Origin: Aequorivita sinensis
GTDB lineage: Bacteria > Bacteroidota > Bacteroidia > Flavobacteriales > Flavobacteriaceae
Direction of reading: 5' to 3'
Length of the DNA: 64,000 bases
Assembly: GCF_006346335.1 (NCBI RefSeq)
Contig: NZ_VDMC01000001.1
Coordinates: forward strand, 1-64,000
In this document: positions 36,262 to 44,336 of the stretch, piece after piece
Layout of the letters: every line of letters begins with the position of its first letter
Numbering within the stretch: position 1 is the stretch's first letter
Position numbers and translations under genes: made by a program
The notes under the pieces: model-generated
What the model was told of the DNA's origin: nothing
Databases searched by the model: none
The model's input: only the letters and a program-made list of their open reading frames with translations

Positions 36262-36286
36262 TTTGAAGGTTGAGGGGGCCTTCAAA
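36262..36286 (+). terminator. First hairpin after the lipoprotein gene
   Basis: TTTGAAGG (36262-36269) pairs perfectly with CCTTCAAA (36279-36286) around a G-rich loop. No T-tract follows, so it probably assists the stronger hairpin directly downstream. Confidence 0.45.
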
Positions 36287-36288
36287 TT

Positions 36289-36325
36289 AAAAGCGAGTAG
36301 AAACAAAGTTTCTCTCGCTTTTTTT
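36289..36325 (+). terminator. Terminator between the lipoprotein gene and dsdA
   Basis: AAAAGCGAG and AGAAAC (36289-36304, one bulged T) pair with GTTTCT and CTCGCTTTT (36308-36322) and run into a T-tract. It terminates plus-strand transcription and, being symmetric, may also serve dsdA on the other strand. Confidence 0.88.
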
Positions 36326-36340
36326 AGTAAACACTATGCT

Positions 36341-37666
36341 TTACTCTGTAATACTTTTACCTCTATTATAAAACTCTTTTCTTTCAAAATCTGGTACTAA
36401 GTCACCACCTGTAGCCCAAATGATATGGGTGGCATTGTTCATATTAATATTATTATTTTCGGCATACTCTGTTTTTGAAATAATCTGCGGACCGCATAAG
36501 CCAGCAGTAGCTGAAGGCTCTAAGAATATTTTTTCAGTGTCCATCAATTGACTTAATAGCCTAAAGAGACGATGATCTTCAAGAGTATAAATACCACTAA
36601 TTAAATGTTCACTAACCGAAGTTGCAAATTTTGAAGGACGTCCTACTGCTAAGCCATCGGCCTCAGTTTTATTGTCTATCCCAATATCCTGTACACTAAT
36701 ATTACTCATTTCACCCGTAACTAAACCTGTTAACACCGCAGGTGAATGTGTAGGTTCTACAAAGAAACAATGTACATTATCGCCAAAAATTTGTTTTAGC
36801 CCAAAGGCAGTTCCTCCGGGAGAGCCACCAACACCACAAGGAGAATATACAAACAACGGATGCGAATCGTTCACCTTAATATTAGCTTTTTCTAATTGTT
36901 CCGCCAATCGAAGCGCCCCAACTGTATAGCCTAAAAACAGTTTTTTAGAATTTTCATCATCAACAAAATAAGCCATTGGGTCGGCTTTTGTTTTTTGTCT
37001 TCCTGCCAAAATTGCTTCACTAAAATCTCCTGCAAACTCTACTACTTGAACTCCTTTGGAGCGCAACAAATCTTTTTTCCAAGGTTTAGCATCGGCAGAA
37101 ACATAAACCGTTACTTGAAAACCGAGCTTAGCACTAATAATTCCAATACTCAACCCGAGGTTGCCTGTAGAGCCAACGCCTATTTTATATTTGCTAAAAA
37201 ATTGCTTGAATTTATCAGAAAGAAAAACTTCATAGCTATCTACTTTATTTAAGATTCCAGCCTTTAAGGCTAATTCTTCTGCATAGTGTAACACCTCAAA
37301 AAAACCTCCTCTAGCCTTAATAGATCCAGCAATAGGTAAGGCATTATCACATTTCAAAAATAAACGACCTTCAATCTTTGGCGATTCTTGGTTTAAAAGC
37401 TCTTTCATATTTTGAATTTCCTTTAAAGGAGATTCAAGAATGCCGTTTGTAGCTTCAGTTTCTGGAAAAGCTTTAACAAAAAACGGAGCAAATCGTTTCC
37501 ACAATTCTTCCGCAGCCTGTATATCCTTCATTTTTATAGGAAATTTAGGCATTTCAGAATGGCGTTTCTTTTTGTCGTTAAGCCAAACCACAGGTTTTAA
37601 GTCGATTACTTCCTTGAGAATAGGCGACTTTTCTACAAATGAATCTATTTTATTTGATGAATACAT
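36341..37666 (-). CDS. dsdA: D-serine ammonia-lyase (D-serine dehydratase)
   Basis: This PLP enzyme converts D-serine to pyruvate and ammonia. The 441-aa protein has the DsdA layout: the PLP lysine K117 in GSIKARGG, the phosphate-binding loop GVGSTGNLGLS, and YSPCGVGGSPGG. The C-terminal ends with AEN and WATGGDLVPDFERKEFYNRG. It probably detoxifies or uses D-serine. A cupin gene lies 57 bp upstream in the same direction and is likely co-transcribed. Confidence 0.93.
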   Translation of the reverse strand: MYSSNKIDSFVEKSPILKEVIDLKPVVWLNDKKKRHSEMPKFPIKMKDIQAAEELWKRFAPFFVKAFPETEATNGILESPLKEIQNMKELLNQESPKIEGRLFLKCDNALPIAGSIKARGGFFEVLHYAEELALKAGILNKVDSYEVFLSDKFKQFFSKYKIGVGSTGNLGLSIGIISAKLGFQVTVYVSADAKPWKKDLLRSKGVQVVEFAGDFSEAILAGRQKTKADPMAYFVDDENSKKLFLGYTVGALRLAEQLEKANIKVNDSHPLFVYSPCGVGGSPGGTAFGLKQIFGDNVHCFFVEPTHSPAVLTGLVTGEMSNISVQDIGIDNKTEADGLAVGRPSKFATSVSEHLISGIYTLEDHRLFRLLSQLMDTEKIFLEPSATAGLCGPQIISKTEYAENNNINMNNATHIIWATGGDLVPDFERKEFYNRGKSITE

Positions 37667-37723
37667 TTTTTCTAGTTTTTATAATAAAACCGGTGATAAC
37701 TTAATAACTAAATAGAATAGCAA

Positions 37724-38068
37724 TTATGAATTTTTGGCTACACCTTCTACACGAGTAGCTGAATCAGCTTTGTTTAAGCTCAACCTAACAGTACTCGTTT
37801 CAAGTGCTTTTAAATCGTGTGGCACTCCACCTTCAAGCGCTACTAAATCACCTTTCTTTAAATTATGAATTGTCCCATTTACTCCAAAATCTATGGCGCC
37901 TTCAAAAATTTCCACCACAATTGGGAATGGCGTTTTGTGCTCTTTCATTACCTGACCTTCCTTAAAAGTAATCCTGATTTCCTTCCCTGAATCGGTATCT
38001 ATTAAAACCTGAATCGCTGGTCTGTTTTCATTGTATTCTAGATTGTCTATAAGTGATGCTAGTTTCAT
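37724..38068 (-). CDS. Small single-domain cupin protein
   Basis: This 114-aa protein forms a single beta-barrel cupin: EGQVMKEHKTPFPIVVEIFEGAIDFGVNG covers motif 1 and LKKGDLVALEGGVPHDLKAL motif 2. Candidate metal ligands are H and E in motif 1 and the His of VPHDL. No specific reaction can be named. It is first in an apparent operon with dsdA and is divergent from hemerythrin, with a dyad between them. It could act as a sensor or a small-molecule-binding protein for either. Confidence 0.82.
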   Translation of the reverse strand: MKLASLIDNLEYNENRPAIQVLIDTDSGKEIRITFKEGQVMKEHKTPFPIVVEIFEGAIDFGVNGTIHNLKKGDLVALEGGVPHDLKALETSTVRLSLNKADSATRVEGVAKNS

Positions 38069-38106
38069 AATTAATACATTTTTTAGTTTCGTTATTTAGA
38101 ATCATT

Positions 38107-38114
38107 CAAAATTA
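38107..38114 (-). promoter_or_regulatory. -7 element of the cupin-dsdA operon
   Basis: On the minus strand TAATTTTG matches TAnnTTTG exactly and predicts a start near 38100 with a leader of about 32 nt. The -33 region is weak, which would fit activator-dependent control from the dyad at 38161. Confidence 0.5.
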
Positions 38115-38160
38115 AATAAAATTACCTTATTGTCCTAAATTAAAACAACAAGTTTTCTAC

Positions 38161-38178
38161 TTATGATTAACCTCATAA
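38161..38178. promoter_or_regulatory. Crp/Fnr-like dyad TTATGA-N6-TCATAA
   Basis: This perfect 18-bp dyad has the TGA-N6-TCA core shared by Crp/Fnr-family sites. It lies in the 166-bp divergent region, about 50 bp upstream of the cupin -7 element and 57 bp before the hemerythrin ATG, so one regulator could control both. Confidence 0.5.
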
Positions 38179-38234
38179 CTATTAGAAATCAGTTTTATGA
38201 AATTTGTTTAATTGTTTAAGAATGGATAAAAAAA

Positions 38235-38702
38235 ATGCATAAAGGAATCGAAAATAAATATTTATCACTTACACCTCTTATTGAAGATCACGATGAGGTG
38301 ATTCTTTTTTGTGAACGAATAAGAGAAGCGCTTCAAAGAAAAATTGATAGTAATCGGATTAAGGGTTATATCGATTGGTTTAAAGAAACTTATCTAGATC
38401 CACATTTTGAAATTGAACAAGAATTTATTTTTCCAATATTAGGGAATAATAATGTTCGAGTGAAAAGGGCTATTGCAAATCACCGACGACTAAATCGATT
38501 GTTTAATGAAACGTCTAGCCTCCATACAGTTTTTCACAAAATTGAAGAGGAACTAACTACTTATATAGGCTTTGAAGAACGCATATTATACCAAGAAATA
38601 CGAGCTATTACTACTCAAGAAGCGTGGAAGGAAGTCGAGGAAAAACACTCCCAATTAAAGTTTTCGGATGATGAGTGGACAGACCGGTTTTGGGAGGTTT
38701 GA
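38235..38702 (+). CDS. Hemerythrin-domain protein
   Basis: This cytoplasmic four-helix-bundle protein of 155 aa has metal-ligand candidates H19 (IEDHDEV), H57 and E61 (DPHFEIEQEF), H83 (ANHRR) and a C-terminal FEERILYQEI. This pattern fits non-haem di-iron hemerythrin-like proteins that bind oxygen or nitric oxide, or repair iron-sulfur centres. The C-terminus ends with a Trp-rich tail. It is monocistronic with a perfect terminator and shares its upstream region, and a Crp/Fnr-like dyad, with the cupin-dsdA genes. Confidence 0.85.
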   Translation: MHKGIENKYLSLTPLIEDHDEVILFCERIREALQRKIDSNRIKGYIDWFKETYLDPHFEIEQEFIFPILGNNNVRVKRAIANHRRLNRLFNETSSLHTVFHKIEEELTTYIGFEERILYQEIRAITTQEAWKEVEEKHSQLKFSDDEWTDRFWEV

Positions 38703-38731
38703 TGTGTATATCTTAAATCAACTAAAATAAA

Positions 38732-38764
38732 AAACGCCGAATGATAAGGAATCATTCGGCGTTT
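38732..38764. terminator. Bidirectional terminator after hemerythrin
   Basis: A perfect 14-bp stem (38732-38745 with 38751-38764, five-base loop) containing AACGCCGAATGAT lies between convergent genes. A runs upstream and T runs downstream make it work on both strands. Confidence 0.9.
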
Positions 38765-38798
38765 CTTTTGAATTCAAAATTATGAATTCACAATTTTT

Positions 38799-38993
38799 CT
38801 AAGCACTTATAACACAATCTTCGCAATCTTTAATTTCACCATAATAGGTTTCGCGATATTTGTGTAATGTTTTAAAAGGGATGTTTAAAAATGTTTTTTT
38901 AATGTAAATCACACTTGTTGTGAACATTCCCATTTTTTGTGTAAATCGTTTTTCTGTTTTTGTTTGTCGTTTCACTGAAACTAACTTCATCAT
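38799..38993 (-). CDS. Small basic protein of unknown function
   Basis: This 64-aa protein starts at ATG 38993 (MMKLVSVKRQTK); an in-frame start at 39026 is possible but adds an unlikely leader. It is basic through most of its length, with KTLHKYRETYYGEIKDCEDC near the end and a CxxC pair (CEDC) that could bind metal. I do not recognise a domain. Codon use looks like real coding sequence, and the gene converges on hemerythrin with a shared terminator. It lies downstream of the galE operon region but 160 bp away. Confidence 0.6.
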   Translation of the reverse strand: MMKLVSVKRQTKTEKRFTQKMGMFTTSVIYIKKTFLNIPFKTLHKYRETYYGEIKDCEDCVISA

Positions 38994-39153
38994 ATTTTTT
39001 TTGACCCCCTTCAGCTCGCAAAGCATTCATTTTGAAGCAGAAGTCCAGAGTACTATTCGAGTGCAAAGAAACAAATATTAGCTCCTAATTCCAAAAAATG
39101 AGCGTTAAACCTATCTTAAGTTTAAATAAACGATTTTATAAACCCTTACGTTT

Positions 39154-40176
39154 TTATGAATTTTCACGTACTTTCAGCTCCCATTTCCAGGCAGATGCTA
39201 AGGCTTCTTCCATTGTTTTTTGTGCCTTCCAACCTAGTTCTTCATTAGCTTTTTTAGTATCGGCGTAAACAGAAATAACATCACCTGGGCGACGATCTAC
39301 AATTTTGTAATTCAATTTTTCCCCTGTAGTTTTTTCAAACGAATTTACTACCTCCAGCACAGAACTTCCTCTTCCTGTACCTAAATTGAAAACTTCATAA
39401 TTCGATTTGTTTTTTTCTGAAAGAAGGCGTTCTAAAGCAATAACGTGTGCTTTTGCTAAATCTACAACATGAATATAATCGCGAATACAGCTACCATCTT
39501 CAGTTGGATAATCGTCACCAAATACAGAAAGTTGTTCGCGAACTCCAGCTGCAGTCTGAGTGATAAACGGAACTAAATTTTGAGGCACTCCCGCAGGTAG
39601 CTCACCAATTAACGCAGTTTCGTGTGCTCCAATTGGATTGAAATAGCGTAGTGCAATAGTTTTTAAAGAAGAAACAGAACAAGTGTCCTTTAATATCTCC
39701 TCAGCAATTTGCTTGGTATTACCATAAGGTGAAGTAGCAGGTTTTACAGGAGCATCTTCGGTAATTGGCAACGAATCTGGCTCACCATAAACAGTGCAAG
39801 ATGAACTGAAAATAAAATTATTGATATGATGAGTGTTACACTCCTGAAGCAAATAAATAAGAGTGTTTAGATTATTTTCGTAATACAATAATGGTCTATC
39901 TACACTTTCCCCTACAGCTTTACTTGCTGCAAAGTGAATAATACCATCAATATCATTATTGCGCTTAAAAAAGTCGGATACTGCCGCTTTCTCACGAAGA
40001 TCCAAACGTTCAAAAGTGGGTGGAGTTTTAGTAATATCTGTAATACCTTCCAAAACGTCTAAAGACGAATTGGATAAGTTATCTATAATTACAACTTGAT
40101 ATCCTGTTTTTTGTAATTCAACTACAGTGTGACTACCTATATATCCTAATCCTCCTGTTACTAATATTTTTTTCAT
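39154..40176 (-). CDS. galE: UDP-glucose 4-epimerase
   Basis: GalE interconverts UDP-glucose and UDP-galactose for glycan synthesis. The 340-aa SDR-type enzyme has GGLGYIGSHTV at the N-terminus for NAD, the catalytic SSSCTVYG and SPYGNTK (Tyr and Lys), and LRYFNPIGAH, which is typical of true GalE. It lies 33 bp downstream of the DegT aminotransferase gene in the same direction, so both probably feed a surface polysaccharide route. Confidence 0.93.
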   Translation of the reverse strand: MKKILVTGGLGYIGSHTVVELQKTGYQVVIIDNLSNSSLDVLEGITDITKTPPTFERLDLREKAAVSDFFKRNNDIDGIIHFAASKAVGESVDRPLLYYENNLNTLIYLLQECNTHHINNFIFSSSCTVYGEPDSLPITEDAPVKPATSPYGNTKQIAEEILKDTCSVSSLKTIALRYFNPIGAHETALIGELPAGVPQNLVPFITQTAAGVREQLSVFGDDYPTEDGSCIRDYIHVVDLAKAHVIALERLLSEKNKSNYEVFNLGTGRGSSVLEVVNSFEKTTGEKLNYKIVDRRPGDVISVYADTKKANEELGWKAQKTMEEALASAWKWELKVRENS

Positions 40177-40209
40177 AATTCTACTCCTGTAACTCAGGCT
40201 ATTTCTTTA

Positions 40210-41370
40210 TTAATTATTCTCCATAAATTCGATGACAGTTTTTGTGATATAATCTATCTGCTCATCATCAAGCTCGGTATGCATTGGTAAAGAAATAACT
40301 TCTTTAACTAACTGATTGGTAACCTCAAAATCTTCCTCTTTATATCGCTCATCTTTGTAAGCCTTTTGAAGATGTAACGGAATTGGGTAATAAACACCGC
40401 AAGGAATTTCGTTTTCATTCAAATGTTTCACTAAAGCATCGCGATCTGCATCTACAATCTTTAAGGTGTATTGGTGGTAAACGTGACAGTTGCATCCATC
40501 TATTTCTTCATTCGAACACTTTCCACAGCCAGTAGGTGTGATGATGTTCTTATGATTTTTAAAAGCTTCAGAATACTTTTGAGCTGCGATTTTTCTAGCT
40601 TTATTGTAGTCATTTAAATGAGGTAATTTTGCACGAAGCACAGCAGCTTGAATAGAATCTAATCTACTATTAACGCCTACAACATCATGGTGATAACGTT
40701 CGTACATACCGTGATTTACAATGCCGCGAATTATGTGCGCCAAATCATCGTCATTTGTGAAAATTGCTCCACCATCACCATAACATCCTAAGTTCTTAGA
40801 AGGGAAAAATGAAGTAGAAGCAACGTGCCCAATAGTACCAGTTTTTTTCTTAGTGCCATCTTTTGAAGTATAATCTGCGCCAATTCCTTGGGCGTTATCT
40901 TCAATTACATAAAGATTGTGTTGTTCAGCAACTTCCATAATTTCATCCATATTGGCCGCTAGACCAAAAAGATGTACAGGAACAATAGCTTTTGTTTTTG
41001 GAGTAATAGCTTTTTTAATTGCTTCAATATCAATATTGAAGTTAACCGGATCCACATCAACTAAAACCGGAGTTAACTGTAAAAGTGCAATAACTTCTAC
41101 AGTTGCGGCAAAAGTAAAATCGGCAGTGATAACCTCATCACCAGGTTTTAAGCCAAGACCCATCATAGCAATTTGAAGGGCATCGGTACCGTTTGCACAA
41201 GGAATAACGTGTTTTACCCCAAGGTAATCTTCAAGCTCCTTTTGAAATTGGTGAACTTCTGGACCATTTACGAAAGCTGTAGTTTCAATTACGTTCATAA
41301 TAGAACTATCTACACGCTCCTTAATATTTTTATATTGACCCTTAAGGTCTACCATTTGAATTTTTCTCAT
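40210..41370 (-). CDS. DegT/DnrJ/EryC1/StrS family aminotransferase
   Basis: This PLP-dependent sugar aminotransferase acts on nucleotide keto-sugars. I start at ATG 41370 (MRKIQMVDLKGQY, 386 aa), where family members begin; an upstream extension to 41427 is unlikely. The PLP lysine is in SFFPSKNLGCYGDGG, and GDEVITADFTFAATVE and EDNAQGIGADY are conserved. An insertion with CGKCSNEEIDGCNCHVYHQY carries four Cys and is distinctive. It probably makes an amino sugar for LPS or exopolysaccharide together with galE. Confidence 0.88.
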   Translation of the reverse strand: MRKIQMVDLKGQYKNIKERVDSSIMNVIETTAFVNGPEVHQFQKELEDYLGVKHVIPCANGTDALQIAMMGLGLKPGDEVITADFTFAATVEVIALLQLTPVLVDVDPVNFNIDIEAIKKAITPKTKAIVPVHLFGLAANMDEIMEVAEQHNLYVIEDNAQGIGADYTSKDGTKKKTGTIGHVASTSFFPSKNLGCYGDGGAIFTNDDDLAHIIRGIVNHGMYERYHHDVVGVNSRLDSIQAAVLRAKLPHLNDYNKARKIAAQKYSEAFKNHKNIITPTGCGKCSNEEIDGCNCHVYHQYTLKIVDADRDALVKHLNENEIPCGVYYPIPLHLQKAYKDERYKEEDFEVTNQLVKEVISLPMHTELDDEQIDYITKTVIEFMENN

Positions 41371-41507
41371 TTTTTGTAATAGTATTGAATTTGTAAAATT
41401 ACGAAAAATGAAGTTTGTAAACTTCAACTTAACGAGTTATTGGCGATTTAGATTATTGAGAGGATATTTTAGAATTTGGATGTCGAATTTTGGTATTTTT
41501 ACACGCG

Positions 41508-42752
41508 ATGCACATAATCTATAACCTACTTATTTATTTAGCCTCCTTCGCCTTGAGGATTGTGGCGCTATTCAGCAAAAAAATAAAATTGTTTGTTGAT
41601 GGCAGAAAAGATGTGGTGCATATTCTTGGTAAAAACATCTCGACTTCCGATAAAACTATTTGGTTTCACTGCGCATCCTTAGGTGAGTTTGAACAGGGAG
41701 TACCGATTATGGAGGAGATGAAAAAGGCAAAACCCGATCATAAAATCATAGTTAGTTTCTTTTCACCTTCGGGTTATGAGATTAAGAAAAACACATCTTT
41801 AGCAGATGTAGTTGTTTATCTACCTATGGACACACCTTTAAATGCTAAGCGATTTATAGATGCTATACATCCATCGCTTTCAATTTTTGTAAAATATGAG
41901 TTCTGGCCAAACTACCTTCTTCAATTAAAAAAGAAAAACATCCCTACCCTACTTGTTTCTGGGGTATTCAGAGATAATCAAATCTTTTTTAAACCTTATG
42001 GAGGATTTATGCGGAAAGCGCTAAAAAGTTTCAACCACTTTTTCTTACAAGAAGAAAATTCGGTTAAACTATTAAATAGCATAGGTTTTAAAAACACAAC
42101 CTTAAGTGGCGACACTCGATTTGATAGAGTATCTCATCAAATTGAAATGAACAATACGCTAAAGTTTGCTAAGGAATTTAAAGGAGACTCACTTTGTATT
42201 GTTTGCGGGAGTACTTGGCCAGAAGATGAAGCTGTACTTTTAGATTATATAAATTCAGCACCAAGAAATGTGAAATTTATTATTGCGCCTCATAAAATTG
42301 AACAAAGTAAAATTGAGGCGTTTACCGAAAAACTATACAAACAAAAAGTTATTCTTCATTCACAGAAAGACGATGTTAATCTCGCCGAATACTCCGTATT
42401 AATTATTGACTGCATTGGTCTTCTTACCAAGTTATACAGCTATGCAGATATAGCCTATGTAGGTGGTGCTATGGGTAGAACGGGATTACATAACATTTTA
42501 GAACCAGCAACTTTTGGAGTGCCTATTATAATTGGAAAGAATTACAATGAGTTCCCCGAAGCCATACGACTCCGCAATTTAGCTGGCCTATTTTCAATTT
42601 CAAATCCCCTAGAACTTAGTGATGTTTTAACAAAGTTGGTCTCTGACGCAAACTATAGAAAGAAAACAGGAATGATTAGTGGACACTTTGTTAACTCAAA
42701 CACTGGAGCCACCAATAAAGTGCTGGATTACATTGCCAAACACCACAATTAA
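41508..42752 (+). CDS. waaA: 3-deoxy-D-manno-octulosonic acid (Kdo) transferase
   Basis: This enzyme adds Kdo to lipid A at the cytoplasmic face of the inner membrane. The 414-aa protein has an N-terminal membrane anchor (MHIIYNLLIYLASFALRIVALF), then GT30/GT-B domains with FHCASLGEFEQG (conserved Glu), LVSGVFRDNQ, VCGSTWPEDE and YVGGAMGRTGLHNILEPA. I choose ATG 41508 over the in-frame TTG at 41490; a TATTTTTA -7-like box ends 6 nt upstream of this ATG. It is divergent from the aminotransferase gene. Confidence 0.92.
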   Translation: MHIIYNLLIYLASFALRIVALFSKKIKLFVDGRKDVVHILGKNISTSDKTIWFHCASLGEFEQGVPIMEEMKKAKPDHKIIVSFFSPSGYEIKKNTSLADVVVYLPMDTPLNAKRFIDAIHPSLSIFVKYEFWPNYLLQLKKKNIPTLLVSGVFRDNQIFFKPYGGFMRKALKSFNHFFLQEENSVKLLNSIGFKNTTLSGDTRFDRVSHQIEMNNTLKFAKEFKGDSLCIVCGSTWPEDEAVLLDYINSAPRNVKFIIAPHKIEQSKIEAFTEKLYKQKVILHSQKDDVNLAEYSVLIIDCIGLLTKLYSYADIAYVGGAMGRTGLHNILEPATFGVPIIIGKNYNEFPEAIRLRNLAGLFSISNPLELSDVLTKLVSDANYRKKTGMISGHFVNSNTGATNKVLDYIAKHHN

Positions 42753-42833
42753 ACCCTCATTTATTTCACGATTTACGTCGTACTTATTTAAAAATCCTCT
42801 TTTATATTAGTAATTCTTTCACATTTTTTAGTA

Positions 42834-42864
42834 TTTAATTACCATAAGTGTATTTTTAATTACC
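42834..42864 (+). repeat. Two direct repeats TTTAATTACC upstream of a small lipoprotein gene
   Basis: Exact copies at 42834-42843 and 42855-42864 are 21 bp apart, two helical turns, and end one base before a -7 box at 42866. This is the usual geometry for a dimeric activator binding next to RNA polymerase. Confidence 0.55.
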
Positions 42865-42865
42865 T

Positions 42866-42873
42866 TAGATTTG
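42866..42873 (+). promoter_or_regulatory. -7 element of the small lipoprotein genes
   Basis: TAGATTTG matches TAnnTTTG and predicts a start near 42880 with a leader of about 20 nt. No -33 TTTG is present; the direct repeats occupy that position. Confidence 0.55.
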
Positions 42874-42899
42874 TCCAAACAATCTAATTAAATCTATAT

Positions 42900-43115
42900 A
42901 TGAAAAAATTAATTTTATTATTTGCTATATCTGCTGTAGCACTTGGTTCTTGTCGTGAAACTAAAACTGAAACTAAAGAAGTAATTCGCGAAGTAAAAGT
43001 TGAAACTCCTGAAAAAACAGACAACGAGGGAATTTTAGAAAGAGCTGCTAAAAAAGTAGACAAGGAAGTAAATGAAGAAATAGACAAAACAATTGATGAA
43101 ATCGGAAACGACTAA
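42900..43115 (+). CDS. Small acidic lipoprotein
   Basis: This 71-aa protein has a lipoprotein signal (LGSCRET, lipobox Cys at residue 18), then a highly charged segment with KTETKEVIREVKVETPE and an amphipathic helix ILERAAKKVDKEVNEEIDKTIDEI. There is no recognised domain. The SCRET motif after the lipobox is shared with the gene at 46437 and nearly with the one at 43168 (SCRDQ), so the three look like paralogues. A structural or envelope stress role is a guess. Confidence 0.7.
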   Translation: MKKLILLFAISAVALGSCRETKTETKEVIREVKVETPEKTDNEGILERAAKKVDKEVNEEIDKTIDEIGND

Positions 43116-43167
43116 TCACTTTGTAATTTTAACATAAACTAATCACTAACTAAAACTAAATCAAACA

Positions 43168-43416
43168 ATGAAAAAATTAACAATGATTGCCTTATTTGCA
43201 GGATTTTTAACAGTTTCTCTTACATCTTGTAGAGATCAAGAAACTAAAGAAGAAACCTTAGAAGAAACTTTAATTGAGGACATGCAAGACAAGGGCGCAG
43301 ATATTAAAGTAAAAGACGACGGTGACAAAATTAAAATGAAAACCGAAGACGAAAAGGTGAAAATTAAAACCGACGAAGACGGTGATACTAAAATTAAAGT
43401 AAAGGATAGAGACTAA
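43168..43416 (+). CDS. Small acidic lipoprotein with KIK/KVK repeats
   Basis: This 82-aa protein has a lipoprotein signal (LTSCRDQ, Cys at about residue 21) and an alternating charged tail (DIKVKDDGDKIKMKTEDEKVKIKTDEDGD...), a three- to four-fold repeat of a KxKxxxDxD unit. That pattern suggests a short beta-strand repeat or ion-binding surface. It lies 52 bp after a similar gene, probably in the same transcript, and is followed by a good terminator. Confidence 0.7.
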   Translation: MKKLTMIALFAGFLTVSLTSCRDQETKEETLEETLIEDMQDKGADIKVKDDGDKIKMKTEDEKVKIKTDEDGDTKIKVKDRD

Positions 43417-43439
43417 TTTTCATCTTGCCTATACAAATT

Positions 43440-43470
43440 AAAGGATGCCCAGAAATGAGCATCCTTTTTT
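43440..43470 (+). terminator. Terminator of the small lipoprotein operon
   Basis: AAAGGATGC (43440-43448) pairs perfectly with GCATCCTTT (43459-43467) and runs into T. It touches the stop codon of the convergent repressor gene. Confidence 0.88.
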
Positions 43471-44236
43471 ATTTCAACCCGCTTATCTGTCCTTTTAATT
43501 CATCCATAGATTGCTGCAATTGTCTTAGCAAACTACTTTCTGAAGGCTCATCTACACCGAAGCTCAACTTACTATTTACCATCCAAAGCTCTTGAATGTC
43601 TCTTACTTTTACTTCTATAGGTAAATAACTTTCGTTTAGTGAAATCAGCCTAATAGACTGAGGGTTACCAGGTATTTTCTGTAATTTTTTCACTAAAACA
43701 GAATCTCTTAAAACAACAATATAAATTTTAGAATCGGTAGCCTCATTAATACTTGCTACTGCCCTACCTAAAACCCATTCATTAGGTTTTATATTTGGCA
43801 ACATACTATCTCCTTCTACTTGAAAACCTCTATATGAGGCATTTCTATATTCTGGCAAAGGAATATTAAATGCTGGTAAAGTTTGATACCAACCTGTATC
43901 CTGAATGTTGTTAGGATAACCAGCCGCAGCTTTTTGATTCACTAAAAGAATACTGTCATTGCCTTCGGTATCTAAAGTGATAATTTTTGGACTAACATCT
44001 CCTCTGGAAGAATCGATGTGCTTCTCATAACTTTTGCCGTAAAGCCACAATGGATTAATATTAAATTGCGCCATTAACTCCATTACTACTTTCCCAGTAA
44101 TTTTTGTTTTACCACGCTCAATATCAGCGGTGGTAGACCCAATATCTAAAAGTTCAGCAAACGATTGCTGGGTGTGTCTTTGTTCTTCGCGAATTTTCTT
44201 AAATCGCTGTGCCTCAATGGTTAGTTTAGATTCCAT
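43469..44236 (-). CDS. LexA/CI-like repressor (XRE HTH + S24 self-cleaving domain)
   Basis: This 255-aa regulator has an N-terminal XRE helix-turn-helix (about 10-65) and a C-terminal S24 peptidase domain. The self-cleavage residues are all visible: an Ala-Gly site in AAAGYP (A105-G106), the Ser nucleophile S144 in EGDSMLP, and the general-base Lys in VLVKKL (K183 or K184). Spacings are close to LexA. The start at 44236 is set by a promoter just upstream; an in-frame extension to 44464 runs into the divergent gene and is rejected. It faces a radical-SAM/DUF4130 DNA-repair pair, with matching operators before each gene. An SOS-like autorepressor is the best reading. Confidence 0.9.
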   Translation of the reverse strand: MESKLTIEAQRFKKIREEQRHTQQSFAELLDIGSTTADIERGKTKITGKVVMELMAQFNINPLWLYGKSYEKHIDSSRGDVSPKIITLDTEGNDSILLVNQKAAAGYPNNIQDTGWYQTLPAFNIPLPEYRNASYRGFQVEGDSMLPNIKPNEWVLGRAVASINEATDSKIYIVVLRDSVLVKKLQKIPGNPQSIRLISLNESYLPIEVKVRDIQELWMVNSKLSFGVDEPSESSLLRQLQQSMDELKGQISGLK

Positions 44237-44239
44237 ACA

Positions 44240-44270
44240 CAAATATACTTCATTTTGGAATATATCCAAA
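44240..44270 (-). promoter_or_regulatory. Promoter of the LexA-like repressor gene
   Basis: TTTG (minus strand, 44267-44270) and TATATTTG (44240-44247) are 19 bp apart, a perfect Bacteroidetes promoter. The -7 box ends 3 nt before the ATG at 44236, implying a leaderless or nearly leaderless transcript. The -33 TTTG is part of an operator. Confidence 0.7.
44254..44270. promoter_or_regulatory. Operator 1: TTTGGA-ATATA-TCCAAA
   Basis: This perfect 17-bp dyad covers the -33 element of the repressor promoter. A further TTTGGA half-site at 44276-44281 continues the 11-bp phasing of the half-sites (44254, 44265, 44276). Bound repressor would block its own promoter. Confidence 0.7.
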
Positions 44271-44310
44271 TTAATTTTGGATTTAAACCTACTTTCTAGG
44301 ATTATTTCCT

Positions 44311-44318
44311 TAATTTTG
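44311..44318 (+). promoter_or_regulatory. -7 element of the radical-SAM gene
   Basis: TAATTTTG matches TAnnTTTG and overlaps operator 2. The predicted start is about 44325, leaving a leader of some 12 nt before the ATG at 44337. Confidence 0.6.
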
Positions 44319-44331
44319 GCAATATTCCAAT
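44315..44331. promoter_or_regulatory. Operator 2: TTTGGC-AATAT-TCCAAT
   Basis: This site matches the operator 1 pattern TTTGGA-N5-TCCAAA at 10 of 12 arm positions with the same spacer length. It overlaps the -7 element and transcription start of the radical-SAM gene, a direct steric block. Confidence 0.65.
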
Positions 44332-44336
44332 ATTGT

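Noticed and set aside
36672-36929. Antisense frame within dsdA
   Set aside because: Shadow of the conserved GVGGSPGG region; no start context and no similarity to any protein type.
44130-44336. N-terminal extension of the radical-SAM gene
   Set aside because: It overlaps the divergent repressor coding region and both operators. Family members begin near MDFKRINEKL at 44337, where a promoter ends.
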